This document shows, piece by piece, positions 36,592-46,626 of a DNA stretch of 64,000 nucleotides. Under the pieces are notes generated by a model. It saw nothing but the letters and a program-made list of their open reading frames with translations, had not been told where the DNA came from and made no database searches. The position numbers were made by a program, and so were the translations under genes. Source of the DNA: Bacillus mobilis (lineage in GTDB: Bacteria > Bacillota > Bacilli > Bacillales > Bacillaceae_G); the NCBI RefSeq assembly GCF_001884045.1, contig NZ_MACF01000025.1, positions 62,001 to 126,000 of the forward strand, given 5' to 3'. Numbering within the stretch: the stretch's first letter is position 1; every line of letters begins with the position of its first letter.

Positions 36592-38376
36592 GTGCACGAA
36601 CATTTAAAAGAGAAGCTGGCTATTTTACCAGATCAACCTGGTTGTTATTTAATGAAAGATAAGCAAGGAACGGTTATATATGTCGGAAAGGCAAAAGTGC
36701 TTAAAAATCGTGTGCGCTCGTACTTTACTGGTTCACATGATGGAAAAACACTTCGGCTTGTAGGAGAAATTGTAGATTTTGAATATATTGTAACCTCCTC
36801 AAATCTAGAGGCTCTCATTTTAGAGTTAAATTTAATAAAAAAACATGATCCAAAATATAATATTCAATTAAAAGACGATAAAACATATCCTTTTATTAAA
36901 ATTACAGCTGAGAAACAGCCGCGATTACTCATTACACGAAACATAAAAAAGGATAAAGGAAAGTATTTTGGCCCTTATCCGAATGCACAATCAGCTCATG
37001 AAACGAAAAAATTGCTAGATCGTATGTATCCGCTTCGTAAGTGCTCAAATATGCCTGATAAAGTTTGTTTATATTATCATATGGGTCAATGTTTAGCACC
37101 GTGTGTGAAAGAAGTGACGGAAGAACAAAACAAAGAAATTGTAGATGAAATTATTAAGTTTTTAAATGGTGGACATAAAGAAGTTCGTTCAGAATTAGAA
37201 ACAAAGATGTATGAAGCTTCAGAGAAACTAGAATTTGAACGTGCAAAAGAGTTACGTGATCAAATTGCGCATATCGATGCGATTATGGAAAAACAAAAGA
37301 TGATCATGAGTGACTTAGTGGATCGTGATGTGTTTGGATATGCAGTTGATAAAGGATGGATGTGTGTTCAAGTTTTCTTCGTTCGAAAAGGAAAGCTAAT
37401 TGAACGTGACGTTTCTATGTTTCCGATTTACGATGAACCAGAAGAGGGATTTTTAACGTTCATTGGTCAATTTTATGAGAACAGCAGTCATTTTAAGCCG
37501 AAGGAAGTTGTCGTTCCAGGAAGTATAGACTCAGAGTTAGTAGAGCGCTTTTTAGAAGTGGAAGCGACACAGCCGAAACGTGGTAAGAAAAAAGATCTTG
37601 TAGAATTAGCAAATAAAAATGCGAAGATTGCTCTTGAAGAGAAATTCTACTTAATTGAACGTGATGAAGAGCGAACGATTAAAGCGGTAGATCAGTTAGG
37701 GAAGCAGCTTGGGATTGAAACACCTTATCGTATTGAGGCGTTTGATAACTCAAATATTCAAGGGACGAATCCTGTTTCTGCAATGATTGCTTTTATCGAT
37801 GGGAAACCAGCTAAGAAAGAATACAGGAAATATAAAATTAAAACGGTTCAAGGACCGGATGATTATGAGTCTATGAGAGAAGTTGTAAGACGCCGTTATA
37901 CAAGGGCACTGAAAGAGAGTTTGCCTTTACCAGATTTAATCATTATTGATGGTGGAAAAGGTCATCTGGCAGCTGTAAGTGATGTTCTAGAAAATGAACT
38001 CGGTTTATATATTCCGATGGCAGGTCTTGTAAAAGATGACAAACATAAAACCTCTCATTTAATTATTGGGGACCCACCTGAACCTGTGATGCTTGAGAGA
38101 AATAGCCAAGAATTTTATTTATTGCAGCGCATTCAAGATGAAGTGCATCGATTTGCGATTACATTTCATCGTCAATTACACGGGAAATCTGTTATTCAAT
38201 CAGCACTGGATGATATTCCAGGAATCGGTGATAAACGGAAAAAGGTATTGTTGAAACATTTTGGTTCATTAAAGAAGATGAAGGAAGCTTCTGTAGCTGA
38301 ATTTGTCGAAGCGGGTATGCCGAAAAATGTCGCAGAAACGATTTATACTTATTTAGCGGATAAGAAGACGTTGTAG
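36592..38376 (+). CDS. uvrC: Excinuclease ABC subunit C
   Basis: UvrC makes the 3' and 5' incisions of nucleotide excision repair after UvrA/UvrB damage recognition. The 594-residue product has the N-terminal GIY-YIG nuclease (about 14-92: [20 protein letters not shown]), a UVR motif (about 196-231), and the C-terminal RNase H-like endonuclease domain ([19 protein letters not shown] about 380; [11 protein letters not shown] about 447). It ends with a helix-hairpin-helix ([19 protein letters not shown] about 540). The GTG start follows GGAGGGTGAC. Confidence 0.97.
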   Translation: MHEHLKEKLAILPDQPGCYLMKDKQGTVIYVGKAKVLKNRVRSYFTGSHDGKTLRLVGEIVDFEYIVTSSNLEALILELNLIKKHDPKYNIQLKDDKTYPFIKITAEKQPRLLITRNIKKDKGKYFGPYPNAQSAHETKKLLDRMYPLRKCSNMPDKVCLYYHMGQCLAPCVKEVTEEQNKEIVDEIIKFLNGGHKEVRSELETKMYEASEKLEFERAKELRDQIAHIDAIMEKQKMIMSDLVDRDVFGYAVDKGWMCVQVFFVRKGKLIERDVSMFPIYDEPEEGFLTFIGQFYENSSHFKPKEVVVPGSIDSELVERFLEVEATQPKRGKKKDLVELANKNAKIALEEKFYLIERDEERTIKAVDQLGKQLGIETPYRIEAFDNSNIQGTNPVSAMIAFIDGKPAKKEYRKYKIKTVQGPDDYESMREVVRRRYTRALKESLPLPDLIIIDGGKGHLAAVSDVLENELGLYIPMAGLVKDDKHKTSHLIIGDPPEPVMLERNSQEFYLLQRIQDEVHRFAITFHRQLHGKSVIQSALDDIPGIGDKRKKVLLKHFGSLKKMKEASVAEFVEAGMPKNVAETIYTYLADKKTL

Positions 38377-38395
38377 TTTACAACGTCTTCTATTT
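38364..38395 (+). terminator. Terminator overlapping the uvrC stop
   Basis: GAAGACGTTGTA and TACAACGTCTTC form a perfect 12-bp stem that includes the stop codon, followed by TATTTTC. Confidence 0.75.
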
Positions 38396-38444
38396 TCTGG
38401 TATAATTTCTGAAGATTTAAAATAAATCTAACTGAATGAAAATA

Positions 38445-38480
38445 CAAAAAAGTCAACTAAACTTATATGTCTAGTTGACT
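38445..38480 (-). terminator. Terminator after yslB
   Basis: AGTCAACTA and TAGTTGACT form a 9-bp stem; on the minus strand six T follow. Confidence 0.8.
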
Positions 38481-38490
38481 GTAGGTAATG

Positions 38491-38940
38491 CTACACTTCG
38501 ATGAGATCTTTTATATCCCATTTCACAAGAAATGTAATAGAGTCTGAACGTTTTTTCTTTTCTTCATAGGACTCTGCAACGACGTTTCGTTGTTTTTGAA
38601 TTTGTTCAGCGATAAATCCAGCTTCTAATTGATAAGAAGAATGTCTGTTTTGTTTTTGGCGTTCAGCGATGAGTGTGCCTTTAAGTTGGAACTGCATTTC
38701 ACGACGCTTATGTTCAATAATGCTTAAAGTGCCCCAGCCAGCTTTTTCGAAGAACTGAATGACTTCTTCAGTTGTTTCTAGTGGATATTTTCTTGCAAGG
38801 TTTCTACCGGACCAGTATAAAATACCATCTAAATCGTTACCGATTAAATCTGGTAGTAATTCTTCACGTAGCAATTCATAAGCGAAGGCGTTCAATGAAA
38901 CATCTTCTAAAGATGTTGTATCGATTGTATTTTTACTCAC
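38491..38940 (-). CDS. yslB: YslB family protein (DUF2507)
   Basis: A 149-residue protein of the YslB family, which lies between uvrC and sdhC in B. subtilis as it does here. The segment LLPDLIGNDLDGILYWSGRNLARKY resembles the V4R/haem-NO-binding-like fold attributed to this family (quoted here by its ends LLPDLIG and RNLARKY would suffice). The function is unknown. The GTG start is preceded by GAGGGG. It is transcribed away from sdhC, sharing the 300-base intergenic region. Confidence 0.88.
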   Translation of the reverse strand: MSKNTIDTTSLEDVSLNAFAYELLREELLPDLIGNDLDGILYWSGRNLARKYPLETTEEVIQFFEKAGWGTLSIIEHKRREMQFQLKGTLIAERQKQNRHSSYQLEAGFIAEQIQKQRNVVAESYEEKKKRSDSITFLVKWDIKDLIEV

Positions 38941-39076
38941 AATATTCCCCTCTTTCTATAGGGATTATTATATAACATTTCTCATTTATAAAAACAGATT
39001 TTTCTTTGGGAAAATCTGAATATATAAGAAGAAAAAAAGAATTGGCAAATTATATGCAAATTATGTATACGTTTTC

Positions 39077-39106
39077 TTGACGCTTCGACAAAAATAGGAG
39101 TAAAAT
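39077..39106 (+). promoter_or_regulatory. Candidate sdhCAB promoter
   Basis: TTGACG (39077-39082) and TAAAAT (39101-39106) are 18 bases apart. The resulting leader of about 130 bases before sdhC would leave room for post-transcriptional control. I see no gene in 38941-39240. Confidence 0.55.
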
Positions 39107-39240
39107 GAACTTGGTATCAAATTATGCTGAAATATTTCGAATAATTTTTTCAGTTTTTCTTATGCCAATAGTGAAAAAACATTATTGTTGTAAACTAATC
39201 TGAAAACAGCAGTCAAACATTCAAGGGGGGTAATGGGGAC

Positions 39241-39867
39241 ATGAAAGGCCGCGAGTATACGTTTCGTAAGTGGCACTCATTAATGGGGGTCATCCCGGTT
39301 GGTGTCTTTTTGACGCAACATTTAATTGTAAACAACTTTGCAACACGAGGAGCAGAGGCTTTTAACAAAGCTGCAGGCTTTATGGAGCTCCTTCCATTCC
39401 GGTACGCGCTAGAGATTTTCATCATCTTTTTACCGATACTGTACCATGCTATATATGGCTTATATATTGCATTTACAGCTAAGAACAATGCGGTTTCTTA
39501 CGGTTATTTCCGTAACTGGATGTTCGTCTTCCAAAGAATTTCAGGTATCGTTACACTGATTTTCATTTCTTGGCACGTCTGGGAAACTCGTATTCAAGCA
39601 ATGTTAGGTAAAGAGGTAAACTATGATATGATGGCAGATATTTTAAACAATCCAGCTATGTTTGCATTCTACTTAGTCGGTGTTGTTTCAACAATTTTCC
39701 ACTTTGCAAATGGACTATGGACATTCTGCATCAGCTGGGGAATTACAGTATCTCCACGTTCACAAAGAATCTCTACTTATGTAACATTAGCTATTTTCTT
39801 AGGTCTATCTTATGTAGGTGTGAGTGCATTATTAGCGTTCATCGATCCACAGCTAGCAAACCAGTAA
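39241..39867 (+). CDS. sdhC: Succinate dehydrogenase cytochrome b558 subunit
   Basis: The membrane anchor of complex II, binding two haems b and transferring electrons to menaquinone. The 208-residue product has five membrane segments. Candidate haem-ligand His residues lie in FRKWHSLMGV, LTQHLIV, YHAIYG, SWHVWE and IFHFANG. It matches the B. subtilis type in length and start. AAGGGGGG precedes the ATG by about 12 bases. It is the first gene of sdhCAB. Confidence 0.95.
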   Translation: MKGREYTFRKWHSLMGVIPVGVFLTQHLIVNNFATRGAEAFNKAAGFMELLPFRYALEIFIIFLPILYHAIYGLYIAFTAKNNAVSYGYFRNWMFVFQRISGIVTLIFISWHVWETRIQAMLGKEVNYDMMADILNNPAMFAFYLVGVVSTIFHFANGLWTFCISWGITVSPRSQRISTYVTLAIFLGLSYVGVSALLAFIDPQLANQ

Positions 39868-39880
39868 GGAGTGGGAGAGC

Positions 39881-41674
39881 ATGAAAGGGAAACTTATAGT
39901 AGTCGGCGGTGGCTTGGCTGGCTTAATGGCAACGATTAAAGCGGCGGAAGCAGGAGTAAATGTTGAACTGTTTTCTTTAGTACCAGTAAAACGTTCGCAT
40001 TCTGTATGTGCCCAAGGTGGAATTAACGGTGCCGTAAATACGAAAGGTGAAGGGGATTCTCCATGGATCCACTTTGACGATACAATTTATGGTGGGGACT
40101 TCTTAGCGAACCAACCACCAGTTAAAGCAATGTGTGAAGCAGCACCTGGTATCATTCATTTAATGGACCGTATGGGTGTTATGTTCAACCGTACGGAAGA
40201 AGGACTTCTTGATTTCCGTCGTTTTGGTGGAACACAACATCACCGTACAGCATTTGCTGGTGCAACAACTGGACAGCAATTACTATACGCATTAGATGAG
40301 CAAGTACGTCGTCACGAAGTAGCAGGACTTGTAACGAAATACGAGGGTTGGGATTTCTTACGAGCTGTTGTGGATGACGAAGGTGTGTGCCGAGGAATCG
40401 TTGCACAAGACTTACAAACAATGGAGATTAAAAGTTTCCAAGCTGATGCCGTGATTATGGCAACAGGGGGCCCTGGTATCATCTTTGGAAAATCAACTAA
40501 CTCTATTATTAATACAGGTACAGCAGCTTCTGCTGTATATCAACAAGGCGCATATTATGCAAACGGTGAGTTCATTCAAATTCATCCAACGGCAATTCCT
40601 GGAGACGATAAATTACGTCTTATGAGTGAATCTGCACGTGGTGAAGGTGGCCGTGTTTGGACATATAAAGATGGTAAACCATGGTACTTCCTAGAAGAAA
40701 AATATCCGGCTTACGGAAACCTTGTACCTCGTGATATTGCAACGCGTGAAATCTTTGATGTTTGCGTAGAGCAAAAACTAGGTATTAACGGTGAAAACAT
40801 GGTGTACTTAGATCTTTCTCATAAAGATCCGAAAGAACTAGATATTAAACTTGGTGGAATTATTGAAATCTATGAGAAGTTTACAGGTGATGATCCTCGT
40901 AAACTACCAATGAAAATCTTCCCGGCAGTTCACTATTCGATGGGCGGACTATGGGTTGATTATAAGCAGATGACAAGTATTCCTGGTTTATTTGCAGCAG
41001 GTGAGTGTGATTATTCTATGCACGGTGGTAACCGCCTTGGTGCGAACTCACTATTATCAGCAATTTACGGTGGTATGGTAGCAGGACCGAACGCGATTGA
41101 GTATATGAAAGGTCTTTCTAAATCATCTGATGCTGTTTCATCTACTGTATATGAACAAAATGAATTAATCGAAACAGAGAAATTTAACAATATTTTAACG
41201 CTCAATGGTAACGAAAATGCGTATGTTCTTCATAAAGAGCTTGGAGAATGGATGACAGATAACGTTACAGTAGTTCGTGAAAATAAAAAGTTATTAGAAA
41301 CTGATGCGAAAATTGAAGAGCTAATGGCTCGTTACAAACGTATTAACATTAACGATACAGCAAGATGGAGTAACCAAGGTGCTTCATTTACACGCCAACT
41401 TGCGAATATGTTTGAATTAGCACGTGTTATTACAATTGGCGCATATAACCGTAATGAGAGCCGCGGGGCGCATTACAAACCTGAATTCCCAAATCGTGAT
41501 GATGCAAACTTCTTAAAAACTACGATGGCGAAATTTGAAGGAGAAGGAAATGCACCAGCATTCCATTACGAAGAAGTGGATGTTTCATTAATTAAACCAC
41601 GTAAACGTGACTATTCCTCAAAACATGATGTAGCTGCTAAGGGTGAAGAGAAGGGGGATAAGCAACATGTCTGA
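39881..41674 (+). CDS. sdhA: Succinate dehydrogenase flavoprotein subunit
   Basis: The 597-residue catalytic subunit oxidises succinate to fumarate. It has the N-terminal FAD motif VVGGGLAGLMATIKAAEAG, the His that carries covalent FAD in RSHSVCAQGGINGA (about 41-47), the active-site segment HPTAIPGDDKLRLMSESARG and the C-terminal RNESRGAHYKPEFPNRDD. AAGGAGTGGGAG precedes the ATG, 13 bases after sdhC. Its 3' end overlaps sdhB by eight bases. Confidence 0.96.
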   Translation: MKGKLIVVGGGLAGLMATIKAAEAGVNVELFSLVPVKRSHSVCAQGGINGAVNTKGEGDSPWIHFDDTIYGGDFLANQPPVKAMCEAAPGIIHLMDRMGVMFNRTEEGLLDFRRFGGTQHHRTAFAGATTGQQLLYALDEQVRRHEVAGLVTKYEGWDFLRAVVDDEGVCRGIVAQDLQTMEIKSFQADAVIMATGGPGIIFGKSTNSIINTGTAASAVYQQGAYYANGEFIQIHPTAIPGDDKLRLMSESARGEGGRVWTYKDGKPWYFLEEKYPAYGNLVPRDIATREIFDVCVEQKLGINGENMVYLDLSHKDPKELDIKLGGIIEIYEKFTGDDPRKLPMKIFPAVHYSMGGLWVDYKQMTSIPGLFAAGECDYSMHGGNRLGANSLLSAIYGGMVAGPNAIEYMKGLSKSSDAVSSTVYEQNELIETEKFNNILTLNGNENAYVLHKELGEWMTDNVTVVRENKKLLETDAKIEELMARYKRININDTARWSNQGASFTRQLANMFELARVITIGAYNRNESRGAHYKPEFPNRDDANFLKTTMAKFEGEGNAPAFHYEEVDVSLIKPRKRDYSSKHDVAAKGEEKGDKQHV

Positions 41675-42428
41675 GAAAACAATCCGCCTCATCATTACGA
41701 GACAAGATGGACCAGATGCACAAGAGTTTGACCAAGAGTTTGAAATTCCATATCGTCCAAATATGAACATTATTTCGGCACTGATGGAAATTCGTCGTAA
41801 TCCTGTTGATTCAAAAGGAAATCAGACGACTCCGATTGCATGGGATATGAACTGTTTAGAGGAAGTATGTGGCGCATGTTCGATGGTGATTAACGGAAAA
41901 CCACGTCAATCATGTACAGCTCTTATCGATCAGTTAGAACAACCAATCCGCTTAAAGCCGATGAAGACATTCCCAGTTGTACGTGACTTACAAGTTGACC
42001 GTAGTCGCATGTTTAACGCTCTAAAACGCGTTAAAGCTTGGATTCCAATTGATGGTACGTATGACTTAGGACCAGGACCAAGAATGCCTGAGAAGAAACG
42101 TCAATGGGCTTATGAGCTTTCAAAATGTATGACATGTGGTGTTTGCTTAGAGTCATGTCCAAACGTAAATAGTAAATCTGACTTTATTGGACCAGCACCG
42201 TTATCACAAGCTCGTTTATTCAACTCACATCCAACGGGTGAAATGCATAAAGCAGACCGCTTACGTGCAATTATGGGAGATGGAGGGCTTGCAAACTGTG
42301 GTAACTCTCAAAACTGTGTGCAATCATGTCCAAAGGGTATTCCATTAACAACTTCAATTGCGGCATTAAACCGTGATACAACAATTCAATCGTTCAAAGA
42401 TTTCTTTGGTAGCGACAATAACTATTAA
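41667..42428 (+). CDS. sdhB: Succinate dehydrogenase iron-sulfur subunit
   Basis: The 253-residue electron-transfer subunit. The Cys ligands of the [2Fe-2S] cluster lie in CLEEVCGACSM and QSC (about 70-92). Those of the [4Fe-4S] and [3Fe-4S] clusters lie in CMTCGVCLESCP (about 154-165) and CGNSQNCVQSCPKG (about 211-225). The ATG at 41667 follows AGGGGG; upstream in-frame codons lie inside sdhA. A long hairpin follows the stop. Confidence 0.96.
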   Translation: MSEKTIRLIITRQDGPDAQEFDQEFEIPYRPNMNIISALMEIRRNPVDSKGNQTTPIAWDMNCLEEVCGACSMVINGKPRQSCTALIDQLEQPIRLKPMKTFPVVRDLQVDRSRMFNALKRVKAWIPIDGTYDLGPGPRMPEKKRQWAYELSKCMTCGVCLESCPNVNSKSDFIGPAPLSQARLFNSHPTGEMHKADRLRAIMGDGGLANCGNSQNCVQSCPKGIPLTTSIAALNRDTTIQSFKDFFGSDNNY

Positions 42429-42429
42429 T

Positions 42430-42464
42430 AAATATTGCCTCTTCATGTTGAAGAGGCAATATTT
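42430..42464 (+). terminator. Terminator after sdhB
   Basis: AAATATTGCCTCTTCA and TGAAGAGGCAATATTT form a perfect 16-bp stem. The following T-tract is interrupted (ATAACTTTATTTTT), so it may also protect the mRNA 3' end. Confidence 0.7.
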
Positions 42465-42520
42465 ATAACTTTATTTTTCTGTTTATTCTGTTTGTTTTAA
42501 GGCGAAAAGGAGAGGGAACA

Positions 42521-42967
42521 ATGAAGAGAATTTCTTATATTGAAGACTTTGAGCAATGGGAAAGTGGTTTTTCATTTTATAATCCTGTAAAAGTTCGTTT
42601 TGGTGAAGTAGATATGTTTGGACATGTAAATAATGTCGTTGCCTTTACTTATTTTGAAGAAGCACGTATCGCATTGTTTAAAGAACTTGGATTTATGCAA
42701 GAATGGACGCATGAGTCTTCAGAAACGATGATCGTTGTTGCAGATTTACAATGTAATTTTATTAAGCAAATATATTTTGATGAACAGTTGAAGGTGTATG
42801 TAAAAGCGGGAGCGGTTGGGAATTCTTCTTTAGATTTGCATTATATGGTGAAGAATGCAGAAGGAGAAGTTTGTTTAGTTGGTCGTGGAATGATGGTTCA
42901 AGCATCGAAAAAAACAGGAAAAGGCGAACCGTGGCCTGAAGAGTGGAAGAAAAAATTACTACAATGA
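42521..42967 (+). CDS. Hotdog-fold acyl-CoA thioesterase, YsmA-like
   Basis: A 148-residue protein of the 4HBT/FadM thioesterase class. The active-site segment VRFGEVDMFGHVNNVVAFTY (about 24-43) has Asp/Asn in the usual helix start, and the beta strands are typical of a hotdog domain. The gene next to sdhB in B. subtilis (ysmA) is of the same class, so the position supports the call. It probably hydrolyses acyl-CoA, but the substrate is not known. AAAGGAGAGGG precedes the ATG. Confidence 0.83.
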   Translation: MKRISYIEDFEQWESGFSFYNPVKVRFGEVDMFGHVNNVVAFTYFEEARIALFKELGFMQEWTHESSETMIVVADLQCNFIKQIYFDEQLKVYVKAGAVGNSSLDLHYMVKNAEGEVCLVGRGMMVQASKKTGKGEPWPEEWKKKLLQ

Positions 42968-42980
42968 TAGAGTAAATGGA

Positions 42981-43009
42981 AAATAAGAGAGCGATTTGCT
43001 CTCTTATTT
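42981..43009. terminator. Terminator shared by the thioesterase and carboxypeptidase genes
   Basis: AAATAAGAGAGC and GCTCTCTTATTT form a perfect 12-bp stem between two converging genes. It overlaps the end of the leftward one. Confidence 0.8.
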
Positions 43010-43783
43010 GTTGTCTTTCGTTGCTTCTTCTAATGTTAAATGATGTTTATATATGTATGTAGCATATGGATTACCAACGTAGCGCAAATGCCACGGTTCA
43101 TATGCATATTCTGTGGTTTCTGTTTTATCTTCTAAATAGCGAATGATAAAGCCAAATTCATGAGCATGTTCCGCAACCCATTTTCCTTCGGCTGTCTCTC
43201 CGAAAATAGGCTCTAATTGGAATTTAGCAGATTTTGAACTAATATCCATCGCTAAACCAGTTTGATGTTCACTCGTACCAGGAATGGCACTTACTGAATC
43301 AGCTTCAGCTTTTCCTTGACGTCTAACGTATGTATCATGTAATGATTTTTGGCGTTTGTATGAACGATAACCAGATACAGCTGTAAGTTCAAGCCCTTCT
43401 TTCTTTGCCGCTTCAAACATATTTTCAAGCGCATCTGCAGCATCTTTGCGCAGCAATGTTTTTTCTTTATCTTTTGGACTAGTAAATGGTACGTTCGGTC
43501 TTGTTAAGTCTTCAGGTGTGTATCCGTCTGGTAGTTTTCGATGTTTATTAACTAAGACAAGATTAGACTCTGGATTTGTTACAACGGAAAAATCATTGTC
43601 TAGTTTTTTTGCATTATGATCAGCTTTTGGAAAAGCTGGAATCTCTTCTTTTTGGTGATTACTATGCTGTTGACTTTCGACAGCTTTCGCCTCATTTTGC
43701 AGTGGTGATTTAGAACCAAAGTAAGCGAAAGAAGTGATACCGATTACAATAGTAGTGGCAGAAATAATGATTATCTTTTTCAT
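43004..43783 (-). CDS. D-alanyl-D-alanine carboxypeptidase, VanY/M15B family
   Basis: A 259-residue zinc peptidase that trims the terminal D-Ala of peptidoglycan stems. A signal or anchor helix (about 3-20) and a polar spacer precede the M15B domain. Its motifs are SGYRSYKRQKSLHDTYVRR-like (SGYRSYKRQKSL shown), SEHQTGLAMDIS with the His and Asp zinc ligands, and EPWHLRYVG with the third His ligand. It acts outside the membrane. Nothing nearby suggests glycopeptide resistance, so it is likely a housekeeping wall-modifying enzyme. Confidence 0.9.
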   Translation of the reverse strand: MKKIIIISATTIVIGITSFAYFGSKSPLQNEAKAVESQQHSNHQKEEIPAFPKADHNAKKLDNDFSVVTNPESNLVLVNKHRKLPDGYTPEDLTRPNVPFTSPKDKEKTLLRKDAADALENMFEAAKKEGLELTAVSGYRSYKRQKSLHDTYVRRQGKAEADSVSAIPGTSEHQTGLAMDISSKSAKFQLEPIFGETAEGKWVAEHAHEFGFIIRYLEDKTETTEYAYEPWHLRYVGNPYATYIYKHHLTLEEATKDNK

Positions 43784-44048
43784 GATGCCTTGTAATCACA
43801 GTCCTTTCTTCATAAAATATGTATCGTTTTTTATTATAAGTCTAGTTTACTGAAAAAGAAATATAAGAGTCATAACGTAATAGAAATGCAAAGAAAATGT
43901 CAGAAAATGTGTGAAAATGTAGTATTTTTTTATATAATTCATTTCTTATCTTTCATGAAATTCATTTTTTATGTAATATATATACATAAGAAGATGTAGC
44001 GATTATCGAGAATGAAGAACTTCTTGTATAGACTAGGAGTGAATGGGA

Positions 44049-44843
44049 ATGGATTTTGCAACAATTATTGGGCTCATTTTAGGATTTGTAGCGGTAGTAG
44101 TAGGGATGGTCGTCAAGGGCGCTGACGTAACAGCCTTATTGAATCCTGCCGCAGCATTAATTATTTTTATCGGTACATTTGCTGCAGTATGTATAGCATT
44201 TCCGATGAATCAACTAAAAAGAGTTCCAAAATTATTTAAAGTTCTTTTTGGTTCAAATAAAAAGGATTTAAGTTATGAACAGTTGCTAGAATTGTTTGTT
44301 CATTGGACATCAGAAAGTAGAAAATACGGTATTTTGTCTTTAGAGCAACAATTAGACAAAATTCAAGATGAATTTCTTTTGCGTGGTATGAAATTTGTGA
44401 TTGATGGCGTATCCGCAGAAGATCTAGAGCAGATTTTAGAAGCTGAATTAGAAGCAATTGAAGAAAGGCATGCAAAAGGAGCAGCAATTTTTTCTCAAGC
44501 TGGTACATATGCACCGACATTAGGGGTTTTAGGTGCTGTTATTGGTCTTGTAGCTGCACTTGGCAATTTAACTGATATTGAAAAGTTAGGTCATGCTATT
44601 TCGGGTGCGTTTATTGCAACGATTTTTGGTATTTTTTCAGGCTATGTATTATGGCATCCATTTGCAAATAAATTAAAGCAAAAATCTGCAGCTGAATTAG
44701 AGAAAAAACGTTTAATTATTGATTGTTTATTAATGTTACAAGAGGGTACATATCCGTTTATTATGAAGAACCGCATTTTAGGTGCACTTTCTGCAACTGA
44801 GCGTAAAAAGCTTGAAAAAGGGGCAGAAAAAAATGCGGAGTAA
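44049..44843 (+). CDS. motA: Flagellar motor stator protein MotA
   Basis: MotA and MotB form the ion channel that drives flagellar rotation. The 264-residue product has four membrane segments (about 3-23, 28-50, 147-170 and 180-203). The cytoplasmic loop contains the charged stretch before FSQAGTYAPTLGVLGAVIGL, a segment nearly identical to that of B. subtilis MotA. The ATG at 44049 is nine bases after AGGAG; the ATG at 44043 is too close to it. It overlaps motB by 11 bases. H+ use is inferred from similarity to MotA rather than MotP. Confidence 0.9.
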   Translation: MDFATIIGLILGFVAVVVGMVVKGADVTALLNPAAALIIFIGTFAAVCIAFPMNQLKRVPKLFKVLFGSNKKDLSYEQLLELFVHWTSESRKYGILSLEQQLDKIQDEFLLRGMKFVIDGVSAEDLEQILEAELEAIEERHAKGAAIFSQAGTYAPTLGVLGAVIGLVAALGNLTDIEKLGHAISGAFIATIFGIFSGYVLWHPFANKLKQKSAAELEKKRLIIDCLLMLQEGTYPFIMKNRILGALSATERKKLEKGAEKNAE

Positions 44844-45618
44844 AAAAAATAGAAGACGTAAGAAAAAAAAGCATGATGAACATATCGATGAAACTTGGTT
44901 AATCCCTTATTCTGATATGTTAACGTTGTTATTTGCATTGTTCATCGTTTTATTTGCGATGAGTAGTATAGATGCTGCGAAGTTCAAACAGATGGCAGTA
45001 GCGTTTCGAAGCGAATTAGCAGGTGGAACAGGAAACAAAGAGTTTTTAAGTGATCAAAAGCCGAATGAAGAGAAAGAGTTATCGGCAAGTAGTCTAGAAT
45101 CTGAGAAGATTAAAAAGAACGCTGAAGCTGAAGTAAAGCAGCAAGAAATGAACGAATTAAAAGCGGTACAAAAAGGTATCGATAAGTATATTGAGGAAAA
45201 TCAATTATCTTCTTCTTTTAAAACTGATTTAACAGAAAAAGGACTAAAGGTAACGATATTAGAAAATGTACTATTTGATTCTGGGAAAGCGGACGTGAAA
45301 TTAGAATCGCTAAGTATTGCAAAAGAAATGTCTAATTTACTTGTTTCAGCATCACCTCGTGAAATTACAGTATCTGGTCATACAGATAATGTTCCTATTG
45401 CAAATGCGCAATTTGCATCGAATTGGGAATTAAGTACGCAGCGGGCAGTTAATTTTATGCAGGTATTACTGCAAAATAAAGAATTACAGCCAGGGAAATT
45501 TAGTGCGGTTGGTTACGGAGAATACCGTTCAATTGCCCCAAACGATACGCAAGAAGGAAAGGCGAAAAATAGACGTGTAGAAGTGTTTATTTTACCTTTA
45601 ACGAGAAATATGCAATAA
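44833..45618 (+). CDS. motB: Flagellar motor stator protein MotB
   Basis: The 261-residue partner of MotA. It has a basic N-terminus (RRRKKKKHDEHIDE), one membrane helix with the ion-carrying Asp in IPYSDMLTLLFALFIV (about Asp27), a coiled linker and an OmpA-like peptidoglycan-binding domain (VSGHTDNVPI about 180; NWELSTQRAVNFM; GYGEYRSIAPN; KNRRVEVFI). The ATG at 44833 lies inside the end of motA, which couples their translation. A terminator follows directly. Confidence 0.92.
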   Translation: MRSKKNRRRKKKKHDEHIDETWLIPYSDMLTLLFALFIVLFAMSSIDAAKFKQMAVAFRSELAGGTGNKEFLSDQKPNEEKELSASSLESEKIKKNAEAEVKQQEMNELKAVQKGIDKYIEENQLSSSFKTDLTEKGLKVTILENVLFDSGKADVKLESLSIAKEMSNLLVSASPREITVSGHTDNVPIANAQFASNWELSTQRAVNFMQVLLQNKELQPGKFSAVGYGEYRSIAPNDTQEGKAKNRRVEVFILPLTRNMQ

Positions 45619-45648
45619 AGAGGATGGCGAATGCCATCCTCTTTTATT
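45617..45648. terminator. Terminator between motB and the phosphatase gene
   Basis: AAGAGGATGGC and GCCATCCTCTT form a perfect 11-bp stem with a T-rich tract, placed between converging genes. Confidence 0.85.
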
Positions 45649-46471
45649 TTGCATCAAATGATTTTAAGTTGTCGCGACGGATTTTATCTTTTTCTGCATC
45701 TGATTTTTTGAAATCATAATCATATAAAGCTCCTTCCCAATCACCATACATCGGATTCGGGAAAATAATAAATTTCTCACCAAATTGTGTTTTTAAATCT
45801 GCGACTGCTTGATTTCGATCTTTTACTGATTTCCCATCAAAACCAGTGAAATCAGATAAGTTATCGCCGAAGAATAAGACGATATCATGTGTTTGCGAAA
45901 CGAGTTCACGGCGTTTTTCTTTTCCTTTGTCTTTTGGATCTTGTAGTAATATATGTTCTTTCGTTGCTTGAGGAGCACCTACACGTTCAAGATTTTTAAT
46001 TGTTGCATCTAGTTGGTTCGTTTTACGATTTGAGATGTAGTAAATATCTACACCTTTAGATTCTGTATATTTTAAGAAATCAATTGCGCCTGGAAGAGCT
46101 TCAGCTTCAGCCTTATTAATCCAGTCATCCCATTTGTAAGGATAGCCTTTTCCTGTCTTTACACTCATTGCTTGATGAGGACTGTTATCTAAAACAGTTT
46201 CATCTAAATCCAGTACGATAGCAGGTTTTTTCTCTGTCCCTTTTGCAAGAATTGCATCGAGCTTTAATTGACCGATATTGTATCCTTGGTAGTAAAGTGC
46301 TTTCGTCTCACCAGCTGTTTGATACCATAAATCAGCCATTAATTGCTGGTCTGTTAATTTTGCCTTCTCTTCTTTCGCCACAGTTTTCTCTTGTGTTCCT
46401 GAACATGCTACAAGCGATGTAGATAGAACTGCTACAGATAATAAAGTGGTAATGCCCCTCTTCATCTTCAT
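45644..46471 (-). CDS. 5'-nucleotidase, lipoprotein e(P4) family
   Basis: A 275-residue surface lipoprotein acid phosphatase of the HAD superfamily (class C), removing phosphate from nucleotides outside the cell. It has a lipobox SLVACSG (Cys23), the nucleophile motif VLDLDETVLDNS (about 87), YISNRK (motif II, about 143) and FFGDNLSDFTG (motif IV, about 203). The length is usual for e(P4)-like proteins. AGGAGG precedes the ATG. It is transcribed alone. Confidence 0.9.
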   Translation of the reverse strand: MKMKRGITTLLSVAVLSTSLVACSGTQEKTVAKEEKAKLTDQQLMADLWYQTAGETKALYYQGYNIGQLKLDAILAKGTEKKPAIVLDLDETVLDNSPHQAMSVKTGKGYPYKWDDWINKAEAEALPGAIDFLKYTESKGVDIYYISNRKTNQLDATIKNLERVGAPQATKEHILLQDPKDKGKEKRRELVSQTHDIVLFFGDNLSDFTGFDGKSVKDRNQAVADLKTQFGEKFIIFPNPMYGDWEGALYDYDFKKSDAEKDKIRRDNLKSFDAK

Positions 46472-46626
46472 ATGTATCCTCCTCGATGTTAGAAAATCAG
46501 TTAATATTATATATCGAAAAATAATATTTTTTGTATGAACATTTGCATATTGTCTTTTGTATATATAGTAGTATGTCCTATATTAGAAAGATGAGAAAAA
46601 TGTTGGGAATCATTTTGACAAGTTTT